Shown: positions 1 through 12,452 of the stretch, piece after piece
How positions within the stretch are numbered: position 1 is the first letter of the stretch
Layout of the letters: each line of letters begins with the position of its first letter
Assembly: GCA_905182985.1 (NCBI GenBank)
Contig: CAJJDN010000165.1
Coordinates: forward strand, 35,709 to 99,708
DNA: 64,000 bases
Reading direction: 5' to 3'
Source: Paramecium sonneborni
Lineage: Eukaryota; Ciliophora; Oligohymenophorea; Peniculida; Parameciidae
Made by a program: the position numbers and the translations under genes
Notes under the pieces: model-generated
Told to the model about the DNA's origin: nothing
The model's database searches: none
The model's input: only the letters and a program-made list of their open reading frames with translations

Positions 1-440
1 TATAAAATACAGAGTAAATGAAATAATTGATATAATTATATTTTTCAAAATAAAACAGCAGAAACTAAAAAACTTTAAATTCAATGCTAAAATTAATTAA
101 TCATATTATTGTTATAATTAATACAAACTGATAATTAAAATATAGATAAGAAGTTGTATATGTCATGTTAACGCAGATCAGAAAAATTATATAGAACATA
201 GTATATGTCTATTTGAAAGAGCAAAACAATTATTTAAGGCAATTAAGGAGAGAATATTATGTTTTTAAAATAATCATAAATATAATTTTTAACCTAGACA
301 AATTTTTTATTTAATAAATTGTAAATTAAACTAATTCTTTGGACTAAGATTTCACAAAAATAAAAATTAAATCTAATATTAAATGTTTAAGATACTTACT
401 TCTTTTTTATTTCTAAAAATGTTTTAATAATTTCTCTAAG
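1..440. other. No confident gene
   Basis: This AT-rich stretch at the left edge holds no convincing gene. With TGA as the only stop, a plus-strand frame is open from an ATG at 259 into the fragment at 448. Its residues before 448 are low-complexity Ile/Leu/Lys/Gln and look like translated non-coding DNA. Confidence 0.4.
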
Positions 441-447
441 TCATGAG

Positions 448-606
448 ATGGTTTTAGAATTAGTAAATCAAGAAGAAAATTGCTCCGTAATAAGGATTTT
501 ATTCAAAAAAGAAGGAGATGGATGTTTTTTAAAAGGAGAGACTGAAAAAGGTATAGATATTTCAAATATAAGTTTTATTAATGAACCATTACATCTTCAA
601 AAGAAG
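448..606 (+). CDS. Possible coding fragment, hypothetical
   Basis: In the ciliate code a plus-strand frame starting at ATG 448 gives about 50 residues of normal-looking, charged protein: MVLELVNQEEN at the start, then a lysine/glutamate-rich middle. After about 606 the frame stays open to a TGA at 1321, but the residues become Phe/Leu/Tyr-rich and overlap a better minus-strand frame. I read it as a remnant or a single exon of a gene whose other exons I cannot place. No family is recognised. Chance openness is a real alternative, because only one codon in 64 stops. Confidence 0.25.
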
Positions 607-877
607 TAATAATTATATTTTTTTTTGAGCTTTTCTTCCAAGAAAAGACCTACATCTGTTTTATCTTAGTTTTATGTTCCTAATGACTCTTAAAGTATCA
701 AACTCTAGTACCTCTTGATGTCTTATTTTTCTCCAATATATGGAAATTTTTTAGGTCTTATTAATTGAAAGTTGATTTTTAAAGAATTAAAATAATTTAT
801 TTACTATCTTTTGTCATTTGAGTTTTTTAAATGTTAATTTCTTCATCTTATTGACTGTCTTCTAATACCAAGTTCTG

Positions 878-1357
878 TCATTGCTCTTTAATTTTATTAA
901 ATGCCGAATATTCAAAACATCTGAAAATTGATTTTAAAGAAGACTCATTTAATCTTTAATATTGGCAGGCAAGTATTTTTACTTTTTATAGTTTGTCACC
1001 AGTTCCGTCTTGATTATGCACATGATCTATTGTATCTTGTTTCTAATTACTTTACACTTCTGATTTTAGTGGATCTATTTTATTCTGAATTCTCTATAAA
1101 ATACAAATATTTATTCTATTTTATTATTTTTTTATTCTCCTAAATAATTATATTTTATTTTATAGGCACTCTCTTACCGAAGAATTTATCTTTTATCTAG
1201 AAATTGCTTATTTAAATTCAACTTGTTAAGTTGTATGTTTTTACAATTATTTCTCCATACCCCTCTAATTATCAATTATCTTTTTCTTCCAATTTGTATA
1301 TTGTTAAAGACTTTAATTCCTGATGAAAGAAAAAGTTTAGAAATTCAATCCGTTCAT
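878..1357 (-). CDS. Hypothetical protein, about 159 aa
   Basis: On the minus strand an ATG at 1357, directly preceded by an in-frame TGA, opens a frame of 159 codons to TGA at 880-878. The product starts MNGLNFQTFSF and is rich in Lys, Gln, Arg and Asn, as expected of a soluble coiled-coil Paramecium protein. The competing plus-strand frame over the same DNA is Phe/Ile/Leu-rich and is taken as its shadow. Further natural-looking minus-strand protein lies downstream, to a TGA at 599-597, in another frame (about 600-830; it includes KFPYIGEKQD). The gene may therefore continue through an intron I could not place. No domain is recognised. Confidence 0.45.
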
Positions 1358-1680
1358 TCAAATTTTATTTCTTTAAGGTGAAATAATCACAATAAATTAA
1401 TAAGTAATCTTAAAGTTTTCATTTATTTGCTTTACTATCTTTTTGAATGATTATCAGCAATTTCTAAGAAATCTTTTTGATAATATTTGTATAATACATA
1501 CTTGATTTAAAAATTGAAAATAAAATGAATTATAAAAACTTTAATTTTTTACAGTTTATTCATATCAAAAAAAAAAAAGAGAGAAAACTTTTTCTAAAAA
1601 TCTTATTTTGTTTGGATCATAAAGAAAACATTGATAAAGATATGAAATATTATTTAAGACAATAATAATTTAAAAATAAC
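1358..1680. other. Intergenic, nothing seen
   Basis: These 323 bp lie between the start of the minus-strand gene at 1357 and the stop of the lectin-like gene at 1683-1681. They contain A and T homopolymers and no open frame with protein-like composition. The promoter of the 1357 gene must lie here. Confidence 0.5.
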
Positions 1681-3005
1681 TCAGGCATTGATTAATAAGA
1701 TATTTAATATCTAAGCCTCAGTCTTAATTTAATTATAAACTACATGAGCAATATTGATCTCAGAATCAGAAATCGTTATTTTGATTTCATTATGGGCTTG
1801 TTTAGTAGGAGTAAATTTAGCAAAATATGAAATTTAATTGATATTTGAATGACAAAAGTGGCTAAATAGATAGTTCTTATTTTCAGGGCAATTATTACAT
1901 TTGCTAAACAAACTTTTAATTTTTTTTCCGTTAAAACATTTCATTTAAACATTCATTTAAACTGGTGTTTAAGATTGATCAAAAGTTGCAGTATAAACAC
2001 CATTTGAACTATAGCTTTCATTAATTTAGGGCATTTATAATTAAATTGAAGGACTAGTGATGGAACTCTTATCAAATTTTTATGATATTCGGACTGTTAG
2101 TAGCAACATCTTAGTAAATTATTCATTTATTGCATAAGACATCCAAATTTTATTATGAGTATTGGGTGAATATGGATAACCCCCTAAAATAACAAAATAA
2201 TATTTACAAGTTTCAATATTATATGAGATTGTAGTGGATGTGGTGGTGTATTTTATCCAAAGTCGAATACTATCGTTTGGTGGATTTGTAACAGCAACAA
2301 TAGGAGTCAAAAGCCATTTATTTGCCTATAAATTATTATTACCACTATTATATAAAGCTGTTGTTTGAATGCTCAGGATATCAAATACCTCTTATATTCC
2401 TAAAATTATCTAGTATCCAATCTATTTGAGATTTTCAATTTTTCCAGCTTATCCAGATAAACCAACTGTGACAGTTGTTTTTGTTATTGATGTTATCTTA
2501 ATAAGATTAAGAAATACTTAAAGGTTGCAGTCGATTAAACCATTTCCTCCAAAACTTATTGGTGATATAAAACCATATAAGGCATTAGGATTATGATGAG
2601 AAAAGGTTTAGGTGACTGGATTTGCAAAATTGAATTAGTTTATTACTTAGACTCGTTGATCATCAATGGCATACCAATTAAAATAAACATAAAAGACTTA
2701 TGTATGTGGACAACTTATTTAGACTTAAAAATCTCAGTATAGAAATATTTTTTACTTGATGTGGTTGTGCTTGTAATTTAAAGCTTAAACTCAGTTGAAC
2801 CGTAATATAGTGTCCATCTTGTCAAAATGATGATAACTTATGGGATATTCTCAAATTATTGGGAAAATGGAATAGTTAATGTAGTTGAATATGAGTTTTA
2901 ACAGCTATTACCAGGTTCAATCCCTGATTTGGACCCAGAATCATTAGTTATAAACCCATTAGCAATTGAAAGTAGGATACATAAAATGTAAATTAGTTTA
3001 TTCAT
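1681..3005 (-). CDS. Secreted H-type lectin-like protein, 430 aa
   Basis: Two exons, 3005-2756 and 2723-1681, are joined across a 32-nt intron at 2724-2755; the phases close exactly. The product opens with a signal peptide (MNKLIYILCILLSIANG) and has no other membrane segment. Residues from about 45 carry a beta-sandwich repeat ending in the pattern YVYFNWYAID. This resembles the H-type lectin domain, a family common in Paramecium secreted and surface proteins that binds N-acetylgalactosamine in the snail founding member. A second and a partial third beta-rich unit follow, with CKYYFVILGG near residue 230 and a Cys cluster (CFNGKKIKSLFSKCNNC) near 340. Extracellular carbohydrate binding is inferred. 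Without a search, the lectin call rests on pattern recognition only. Confidence 0.75.
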
Positions 3006-3241
3006 ATTAATATTCAAATTGTAATTTCTTTCAACAAGAATTTATATATAATGTTTTTAAGATAGAAGCTTATTTCCTAGATCTCTTCTTAATTACAAAT
3101 TTTTTTCAATATCAAATATAAAGGAAATAAAAATTAACTTATGATTTTCGAGAACAAATAGCAAAACAAATTTAGAATAATAATAATTTCACAATTATGC
3201 CTGTGAATAATATTATCTCAGTTCTTAAATGAACAGAATTA

Positions 3242-3805
3242 ATGGAGAAATCTCATCACTTAAAAGGTGTTTACTCTCTCAGCATTCATCTAAGTCTGTA
3301 TCAAGAATAATCATAAATTTTTCTAGAAAGTGGAATTGATTATGGTAAATTAAAATTCATTCAACTTCGTAGTGTAAGCCAATAAAGAAAAATTTACTTA
3401 AATTTTCTACTAAACAGAATCATGAATAAAATTTATTTTAATTATTTTCTTCCATACTTTAAAAGATTGTAATTAGACCCTATTTAGCAATTGAAAAATA
3501 TAACTCTTGTGCATGGTACAAATACCAAAATTTATAAATTAACTCTTTAATTTTACCTTATTTATTATTTAAAGGATAGCAATCAATTTCAAAATTCCCT
3601 TTTTTTAACAATGACAATGATTAAATTTTTGATTTCTTTTTTTTTTTTACTAGTATACAGTATACAGCTAATTCAGTATGTTTGTCTCATCTATGTTTCC
3701 AATTAAATCATATAATAAATAGATTAGAGTATATCAATCATAATAAATATGAATTTACTATTACTTCAAAATATTATGAGAATTATATTTACAAAAATAC
3801 CCTGA
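3242..3805 (+). CDS. Possible hypothetical protein, 187 aa
   Basis: In the 957-bp gap between two minus-strand genes, a plus-strand frame from ATG 3242 to TGA 3803-3805 gives 187 residues in the ciliate code. It begins MEKSHHLKGVYSLSIHL, has a mixed middle (LKNITLVHGTNTKIYKL) and ends in a hydrophobic Ile/Leu/Phe stretch that may be a membrane segment or just AT-rich noise. No family is recognised. With a single stop codon such a frame can occur by chance, so the call stays weak. Confidence 0.3.
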
Positions 3806-3962
3806 CCCTTTTTTTACTTTATAAGACTATCTTAAAATTCACAACGGTAAGTAAGATTATTGAAGGTAGACCACAACTTTCATAAATAACAGTTAATATA
3901 TATCAAATTATAATATATGATAATAAAATGATGTAAAATTTTCTGATGATTAATATATATAT

Positions 3963-6900
3963 TCAGCTATCAGCAATTTCAAAAATATATCTAACAAGTT
4001 GCTTCCTAGGGGGATTGGGTTTTCTAATTTTTTTCACGCATTTATACAATTATTTATAAAAATATATCCCAGATTTGAGAATAGGAGCTAATAAACCTAA
4101 TATTAAAAAACCTATTTAAACAAATGAAATTATTGTTTATTAGTTATCATTAAAATAATATGTTAAATTTGGGCAAAAGGCTAAACTTAACAATGTAAAT
4201 ATTGTTACTGATGCTTCAATCCAAATTATCATCAAAGTTTCGAAAGATTAAATTCTTAAAAATATCAAAAATCCTAAATAAAAAATTAAGATAAAAGGAA
4301 GCAAAATGCATTAAAATTAAGAATGGTTCTACATACCAACAAGTACAATTAAGAATAACAGCTTTTTGCATAGAACCAATCCATCATGTTATTCCATTCT
4401 TAGTTTGGAGAGTACAATTTTCTAATTTTGCCTTTTAAAATGCGAACAAAGAAAAATAAATACTATTCCAAGGTAAATTATGCATATGCAATTTGACACT
4501 ACAGCCCTAGAACCTGAATCTTCATTGGAAACTAAATACATTATTACTTTAAAGATTAAATCCCAACAGTTTGTATAAAATAGTTGAGATAATCCTTATT
4601 TTGTATAAAGGTTAGTTAATTCTAAAATTTTCTTCATTAATTTGTATATTTAAATAACGAAACACTAAATAATTTTATATTTGACTTAAAAATGTAAATT
4701 CTTTTTTAAGATTGCAAAGCAAATTTTAAAGAATAATGGTCTGAACAAAAGTAAAAAAAAGTAGAGGAGAAAAAATATTAATAATTAGGTTATTTATCCA
4801 TAAATGTTTGTAATTAAATCTGCATTTATTTTGTATTCATAAAATTTTCCATAACTTTTCAAATAATCTTCTCCAAAAATATTTTAAAACTTTTCAAATA
4901 TTGTCAGTTTTATTAAAATTGGTGTTATTGATACCAAATCAGCAAATTCAAAGTATATTTTAATGTTTTATGGAAATTAAACATTTAAAAACCTAAGGCA
5001 AGATTAATATTAGAGAATATCGAAAATTTCTAAGCTTAATAACAGATCACCAAAGATCAACATTATAATTCCACTGCATCCTAATCCAATCGTCATTAAA
5101 TTACCTATGGTTTTTAATTTATAGGCTACATTTTTTTGTGTAGACTTTAAAATTTTAGGAGTTTTAATCTTCAATTTTTATGAAACATTTAATAATGAAT
5201 TGTTATGTTCATCTAGAAGACCATTTAAAATAGAAACATGGAAAATTGGAATTTTAAAATAAGAACTTGAAAAAACAATCTCAAATTCATAAATCGGATT
5301 ACCATAAATGTCTAATTCTAAAGGAATTATTGGAATAATAAATATTTATTTTTGATTTTTTTTTATTCCATATATTTAAGTGAGGATTGCTTAACTGAAG
5401 TTTGAAGGAGTTCCAACCCATTTAACCTTTTAACTAAAAGTCAATCTTACATATTGTTTATCATATGTTTGATTAAGAAATAAAAGTTAAATTTAAGTTT
5501 AAGGATAGCAAAAATTAGGAAATTTAGAATTGCATTGCCAATTATCTTCAATAATACATTAATCTGAACATCCATCAAAATTTAGTTTATTACCATCATC
5601 ACACTCTTCATATTATTATAATATTTAATCGCCACAATTATTTGATATATGAGACACTTTTGAATAATGAATATTTTCTATATCTTCTTTATCCTCCAAA
5701 TTAATTTCATTATTTTTAGTATCTTGTTATTACTCTTCATATTTTTCTTCTAAAAATAAACATTTTTAATTTTTATCCATAAAATATCCAAAATGACATT
5801 AAATGCACCTACCTTTTTCGCATATATCACAATTGATTTCACATTAAAATTAACATTAATAACATCCATCATATGGTGTTTAATTAAAATCATCGCATTC
5901 TTCCAATTCAGGTATTACAACACCATCTCCACAAATAGGTCTACATTTGCCATCTATTTACTCAAAATAATCATCACATCTAAAACATAAATCTGCATTA
6001 TAACAATAGAAACAATTCTAATCACATTCAAACTTACAATTATAACATCCATCATTAGAAAAGGAATTGCCATCATCACATTCTTCATTTGAATATTTAG
6101 CAATTCTATTATCTCCACAAATTTGATGACATTTCCATTCTAAAAGTTCCCATCCTTCTTGGCACTCTAAACATTAACTTTCTATACACATTAAGCATTC
6201 TAATTAGCAGCTTTTCTAACATTTATAACAACCATCAAATTAGATGTTATTTTAATCATCACAAACTTCATCAAATAATCTTATTCCATCATGACAACTA
6301 GGGACACATTTTTATTTATTATAATTTAATTAATAGCCAATCTCGCAAATTAAACATTTCTCAAAAATTTATTCATTACAATTTTTAATTCTTATGATGT
6401 ATTATAATTCAACAATTTTATACTCATTATTAAGATAATTATAACTGCATTAAAAAAAATTTATTAAATTTTCATCAAAAAGTCTTTCCTTATAAATTTT
6501 ATTCTGGTTAATGTGTTTAAAATCATAAATACATTGAGTTTAAAATAATATTTAAGATTCCTACTAATTATAATTTTCAAATGAACAGCCATTTTAGAAA
6601 TCATCTTAATAATTTATTTTAAAGCGTGCAAACAAAGGAACACATATATTGATTGCAGTTATGTATTCCCATCCATTCTAACAATTGTAGCAAATTCCCC
6701 TTATACAATTACTGCTTCCTTCAAAAATACGGTATTATTAATCAAAGCATGAATCAAAAGGTTAAATATCTAATTTAGAGTATTCATCTATTAGTGTGAT
6801 CTGACATTTTGGTATAAATTATTGACTTGTTTTTTTAAATAATTAAAAATCTCTTATTCCAAATCTATTAAAAGAATCAGAAAAAGTTGATAAATCTACT

Positions 6901-7874
6901 CTAATTTTAACTGTTAAATTATCTTAAGTATGTCCTAATTATTAAATATTTATTTAAAATAAGATACAATTCCAATTATTATAATAACTAAATACTTATA
7001 GAGTATATGAAGTTGTTGTTATCAGAATATTGTCTATATACACATACATTTAAGGAGATATAACATTTATAACAAATACTTTTAAATATAAACTAATTGC
7101 AATATGAGACCCTAAAGTGAATGATTTTATAAGATGATCACCTGGTGAATATTGGTTAGAAAAATCTATTAATTAATTTATTATAATATACAACAACCAT
7201 CCCAAATAGTTTTAATTAATATTCCATTGTGATACCATCCCTCCGAATCTAAAATAGCAACAAAAGATTTTTTATTAAATGATTATTAAACTAAAATTTG
7301 ATCAAAACAACCCAATGAATTACATGAATCACATCCACAAGTACATGTCATTACATAAAGTTGAAATTCAGAAATACCCCACCATTAACCATTTTTGGAT
7401 GTCATTATAATAAATGTTGATGTACTAAAATGATCTAATGTTATTTCAATTTAATATTTCTTATCATATTGAGTTAATCCACAATTATCTGTCGTACTAT
7501 CTTAACTTAAATATGTATATTGATATGCCACTTAATTATCAATATAAATTGTAAATATATCATCTACATCCCAATCATCAATCCTATTTAATTAAATAAA
7601 TATAACCTCCAAAAATTCAATTTTATGATTATTTGATAATGAGGTGGTAAATCAAAAGGCTTAGAAATGATAGTCTGATAATTAAAGCCTTGATAACCAC
7701 CAAAATATAAGTTGAATCACATTATGTAATTTTATTTATAGACTAATATGTAGCCCAATCTCTTAATAATATATTGAATTTACCTTCTTATGAAGATATT
7801 ACTCCAATAAAGTCTTGATCAATCAGTTATTATTCTGCTTAAATTTATAAAGACAACCAAATAAAAATAATCAT
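3963..7874 (-). CDS. Cys-rich DUF4215 multipass membrane protein, frameshifted
   Basis: The exons are 7874-7607, 7583-7192 and 7165-3963 (introns 7584-7606 and 7166-7191). With one extra base in exon 1 the frame closes at 1287 residues. In order the product has: a signal peptide (MIIFIWLSLQIQA); a beta-rich extracellular domain with DIFTIYIDNQVAYQYTYLS; a CTCGCDSC cluster; several CGDG..EECDDGN..DGC repeats typical of DUF4215/Myxococcus Cys-rich repeats (for example EECDDGNSFSNDGCYNCKF); and a C-terminal third with about seven hydrophobic helices. This matches a large ciliate family of presumed surface receptors or sensors. The frame breaks near 7702: a run of four A (plus strand) needs a fifth to give DSTYIFGGYQGF. 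All else is intact, so a sequencing error is as likely as a recent pseudogene. A start at 7946 is also in frame. Confidence 0.85.
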
Positions 7875-9190
7875 CTTATAAATGTTAAATATTTCAGGTT
7901 TTCTTCCTCTTAACTTGAATAAATTAAATGCTAATGTTACCTTCATCCTATTTAAAAAAAAGGAAAATATAAAAATATATTTTATAAATCAATGTTGATT
8001 ATGATCAATCAAAGATAAAATCAGAGTCAATAAATTATTAATTCCTCTATTAAGTTAGTTATAAAAAATATTTATTTTTTTGTTTAATATCATTTATACT
8101 TAGAAAAGCAATAAAATAAAATTTTATATATACTTTGGCGTAATTTAAAATATTGTATAAAAATAAGTTCATAATTATTCAAGTTCCTTTATATCAAAAC
8201 TAAATAGCTCAGCCTTACTACTTAATCTTATTATTTTTAAATTAGACTTTAATCCAGAAAAAATGTAATTTGCTTTTTATTATCTAAATTGTTCTTCTTT
8301 ACAAATCAATATTTATTTTGTATTTTACAAATTCCAAGTATGATAAATTAAATTTATTCTATCATTTCTCTCTTTTCGAACAATTTTTGCTATTCTCAAT
8401 GCATTTAAAAATTTTCCCGATAATCATTAGCCTATTTTCTGAAAATTTACTCCATCAATTTATTGAAATTAAAATAATACTATAATTTAGAATGTTTTTG
8501 ATGCATTCAAATCAATTTGTTTTTCAAAGTGATTAAGATATTTGTACATTTTTCTTGATATATGTAATTAATGGAATTAACAATTAAATACCAAAAATTA
8601 AAATTAAAATCTTTTAATATTATAATTAAATATAAATTTAAAATATATTGATTAATAATTTATATTTCATTCAAAGTCATTATACAGTACTTGTTTAAAG
8701 ATGAAAAAAATAAATATAATCTAAAGATGCTTAAGCATTTTGTTTTTTAATATATCTATGCACGAAGCTTATCTTTTATTTATAAAAAACATACCAGCAA
8801 ATATCTTGTTTCGACTTAATATTTAGTCTTTTGAATATCTCTAAAAATATTTAAAATTCTAAATTCTTAATTGTTAAGTATTCAAGTATGAATCATTGGG
8901 TTGAAAATATAATGCTGGATTAGGGATTTTAATTTTTGTCAATTAAGCATAATATCACAATTACTTTAAATTTTGTGTACATTATTGGTAATCAAATTTC
9001 TTATTTTTAATTATTGAAAAATAAATAATAATAAAAGCAGCAATTTGTAAGGAATGGATTAATTAAATTGTCTAAAATTTGTCTCCATCAACGGTTGGTT
9101 TATAGAGTGATTTTTATTGAATAGACTTTTATTATTACAATTTAACATTTATATGAAAAATAAATAAATTTGAAAAGTTTATTTGAGATT
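7875..9190. other. Gene-poor stretch with a possible minus-strand fragment
   Basis: About 1.3 kb upstream of the DUF4215 gene has no complete gene. On the minus strand a frame ending at TGA 8669-8667 reads as plausible protein from about 8960 (IKIPNPALYFQPNDSYLN, then a hydrophobic tail). It has no ATG near its start and an in-frame TGA just before it. It could be a terminal exon or a remnant. The rest is low-complexity A/T. Confidence 0.35.
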
Positions 9191-9840
9191 ATGAATGGCT
9201 AGCTATATTTTGTACAAAAAGCAGCCAGATTAAATAAAAAACTATTTGATAAAAAATTGAAAACATTTATATATTACAATATATGTTACATCACATCATA
9301 AATCTCTCAATATCAATCCACATCCTCTCTTTGATCCAAAACTCAATCAATCAATAGAGAACAATTACTTGAAGCCAAAATAGATATTTTTTGAAGGTGA
9401 TAGGTAAAGAAATTACAAATAAAACTTGATCCATCAGTAAGAAATTATTCAATACAAAAGTAAGGAAATGACATAAGTCACCATTTAATAGATGAAAACA
9501 TCATGAAAATTGATTAAGGTTGATTTTTAAAGGGCACTTAGATAAAAAAAAAGAAATTTTAAGTTTTATAGAATGAAATATATGAGATAATAAATAAATA
9601 TTGAATCCTCATTATATAGTTATATCATCATAACAATTGTCTTATTATACATGATTAAACAAAGTTAATTATTTAAGGAAGGTTTTCTTAGTTTTAAGTA
9701 ATAATTTTTTCAAGTTTTCTTATTTAATATATAAAAAATACTTTTGATATTTTTTTATTACAGATTGCTATAGAAGCAAAGAAAAAATAGATTTCTTTGT
9801 AAAAAACAAACGAAAATAGTAAATTGAGGCTATAAAATTT
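9191..9840 (+). pseudogene. Degraded or unresolved plus-strand gene
   Basis: ATG 9191 opens MNGQLYFVQKAARLNKKLFD. The frame then becomes unlike protein while another frame turns protein-like over 9300-9500 (NINPHPLFDPKLNQSIENN, then FFEGDRQRNYKQN). That second frame meets a TGA at 9504-9506 and reopens for a further 330 nt with Lys/Arg-rich residues. No GT..AG pair of Paramecium size joins the first two parts. A 42-nt intron could remove the TGA. I read this as a decaying gene, or one with a sequencing indel. No family is recognised. Confidence 0.35.
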
Positions 9841-9968
9841 AATTGGCACAATGCATTCAATAAAGTAATTAATTCATAATTTATTTAATTTGAAAATGAA
9901 ATTTATTCTATATATCTAAAAATAAATGTAATTTGTTAAAATAATTTAGATTTATTATTAAATATAGA

Positions 9969-10781
9969 ATGAAAATGAAAATTACATAATCATTGTTCTT
10001 TGCAATCCTCTTTGCAAATGTCTATGCAGATGTTTTAATAAAATTACCTTATTAATGTAGTTGTTCATAATTGATAACGAAATATGATTGCTACAATGGA
10101 TAAGGATGTATTTGGAATGAGTATAATGGAACTTGTTAACCATAGCCTTGTGTTTCACTTAATTCATATGATTGTGCACATGACAAAAATTGCATGTGGT
10201 CATATACAAAAAATTAATGTGATACTTTTTAATTTTGCAATTAATTGTAAGCAAATGGTTCTAGTTCTTGTTTTGATTTATCGATTAACTGTCCCTATTA
10301 ATCTACTTCTGGAGTTTGTGGAGGTATAGATAAATTAGAACCATGTTCAGCTTAAACAAACAGTAGTGATTGCTACAGCAAGATATCATAAACTAGATGT
10401 TTTTTTGATAATAAAGCTTCAAAGTGTATTCCAGTAGAATGCTCATAAATGCCTAATATGTATAACTGTACATATTTCGATTATTGCCATTGGAATTAAA
10501 ATAATGGTACATGTGCTTAATTAAACTGTAATAATACATAACATGCCTCATCTTGTTAATATGTCTATATTTATTCTACAAACTAATTCTAAACTTGTGT
10601 ATGGAATGTGACATCAGAAACATGCAATCCTGCAGATAATGCAAATCAACTCATTTAAAATAATTGTACTATTAATACAGTTGGATCCTATAGATGGAAT
10701 CCAAATACAAATACATGTCAAAGCTGTTATGCCAAAATAATCACTATTATTTTGCTATAATTGATTTTGATATTTGTATGA
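9969..10781 (+). CDS. Cys-rich secreted surface protein, 270 aa
   Basis: This is a single exon from ATG 9969 to TGA 10779-10781. It starts with a signal peptide (MKMKITQSLFFAILFANVYA) and ends with a hydrophobic tail after NTCQSCYAK, as in GPI-anchored or tail-anchored surface proteins. Between them lie repeats of the type DCYNGQGCIWNEYNGTC: an acidic Cys, then C-x-W, then a closing Cys every 40-60 residues. This C-x-W layout is shared by ciliate surface antigens and small antigen-like proteins. The function is inferred to be cell-surface or extracellular; no enzyme motif is visible. The gene at 29201-30025 has the same length, layout and C-terminal C-x2-CY plus hydrophobic tail, so the two are paralogues. 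Confidence 0.9.
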
Positions 10782-11445
10782 ACAATTATGATATTATCAT
10801 TATTCAAATATTAAAATTCATTATTTAGTTCTATTTATCCTTTTGTAATCTTTCATCTATAAAACAATTAAATTAAATTATAAAAATCTAAAATTTTAGA
10901 TTCCTTAAATTATCCTGAAACTAAATATTATTTATTTTTCTATGATATAATAATTTAGCTGTTACCAAAATTTTATGAAATGTTCTTAGTTTTTCTTTTT
11001 TTAAAACTGATAATCAAAAATATTCCTCATTAAACAACATCATTTTATAATTAATCAATTAATTTCCATTAATATTCCAGTAAACATTTTAGAATGAAAA
11101 ATTTAAAGTTATTTAGATTATACATATCTCTGTTAATGAAATACAATGAGTATATTATTATACGAATTCAATTCTATATAAGATATTTTAAGTTTTAAAA
11201 TCATATCAACTTAAATTTAGTCAAGAAATGATATTTTTTTTTAAATAACTGATAAAGATTTATAAAAAATAATTGATTATTCATTATAATATTTAAGAAG
11301 GAATTGTTCAATATCAAATAAATTCTAAAACTTTAATTATTTATGAATAAGGATTTGAGATTGCAAAATTAGTAAAAAATATTTTATCAAAATAGTTAGA
11401 AAAGAGACCTTAAGAAAAGCTTAAAAATTGAATATATTTGATGAA
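10782..11445. other. Gap with a possible upstream exon
   Basis: No firm gene lies here. A plus-strand frame from ATG 11228 to TGA 11431 gives protein-like residues at its end (FEIAKLVKNILSKQLEKRPQ). It may be a 5' exon of the next gene, but no intron of suitable length and phase joins them. The remainder is A/T-rich. Confidence 0.35.
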
Positions 11446-12367
11446 ATGTTGGATGTTATTAATAAAAAAAATAATATTAATAATAAATTAAGTGGAAACC
11501 TAAAAATAAAATTAGATTTTTCATAGTTATTAATTAACAAAGAATTGATATTTAATTTGTTTATAAAAATGCAAAAATTATTGTACACCGAAGAAGGATT
11601 ATAGATAATGAGGAGTAGGAACAGTGATCCGATAAAATAGAACAATGAAAATAAGGGAATATCAATAAGACCAAAATGTTTACGAATTCAATCATTATCA
11701 AGATAATGTAACCGTGTTAGAGTAGGAACATTGAAGAATACTTATAATTTATCGAGCCCTGAGAATCTATTATAAGTTTTACCTTTTACAAGATAGAAAC
11801 ATAAGGCAACTAGTATACCTTAAGTGCTTTCCGTTGATTAATTATAAGTAAGACATGAAGAAGATCTGTTGTAAATGGCAGCCAGTTAATTACATTTACC
11901 AAATTGTAATGGGAAGGATGGAATGGGAAGGCATCATTTATAATCAATAAGATTGAGAACTGGTGATTGGTTTTAATGGAAAAATATTCCAATGTTATCT
12001 AATGTAGTAGATGATTTTTAGAAGAAATTAAAGTATGGAAATTTAAACATAGAGATTATAGTAAACATCTGAAGAGGAAGAACATATGAAAGCAGAGAAA
12101 CGATTAATATAGCATGAATTTGAAATGAAGAAGGTTGAATAGATATAAAGAAAAACAGCATAAAATTTAAATCATGTTTTAGAATAAAAATCATTAACTT
12201 ATAATATTGATTTGGATGAGTTTTGGAAATAGATGAAAGAAAATGTATTTCAATTATATATAATTAAATAAGAGTAAATACTTTTAACATCATACAGAAG
12301 AGATGGCTAAGAGTAAAGCGAGTAAAAGAGAGAGATTAGAGAAATTCTAGAAGAAATTTGGTGGTGA
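11446..12367 (+). CDS. Hypothetical protein, about 299 aa
   Basis: Two exons, 11446-12032 and 12055-12367, joined over a 22-nt intron (12033-12054), close in phase at 299 residues. The start is MLDVINKKNNINNKLSG. The middle is basic and mixed (LSSPENLLQVLPFTRQKHK), and the C-terminal 100 residues form a strongly charged Glu/Lys/Gln helix from TSEEEEHMKAEKRL to EIREILEEIWW. No domain is recognised. The last exon is secure by composition. The middle is less so, because an alternative frame over 11760-11960 also reads naturally (CKWQPVNYIYQIV) but contains two TGAs. The dynamin gene follows 85 bp downstream on the same strand. Confidence 0.5.
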
Positions 12368-12452
12368 TAAGAAAGTCTGTATCCCACAAATATAAAAGCA
12401 AAATGTTAATAATAAGGAAACAGCATATTATGATATATGAAAATAATTAATT

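Noticed and set aside
259..1323. One 354-codon plus-strand gene
   Set aside because: Most of it is Phe/Leu/Ile-rich and overlaps a better minus-strand frame with its own ATG. Only 448-606 looks coding.
2900..2935. tRNA-like B box (ggttcaatccc) on the plus strand
   Set aside because: No acceptor or anticodon stem can be formed around it, and it lies inside coding sequence of the lectin-like gene.
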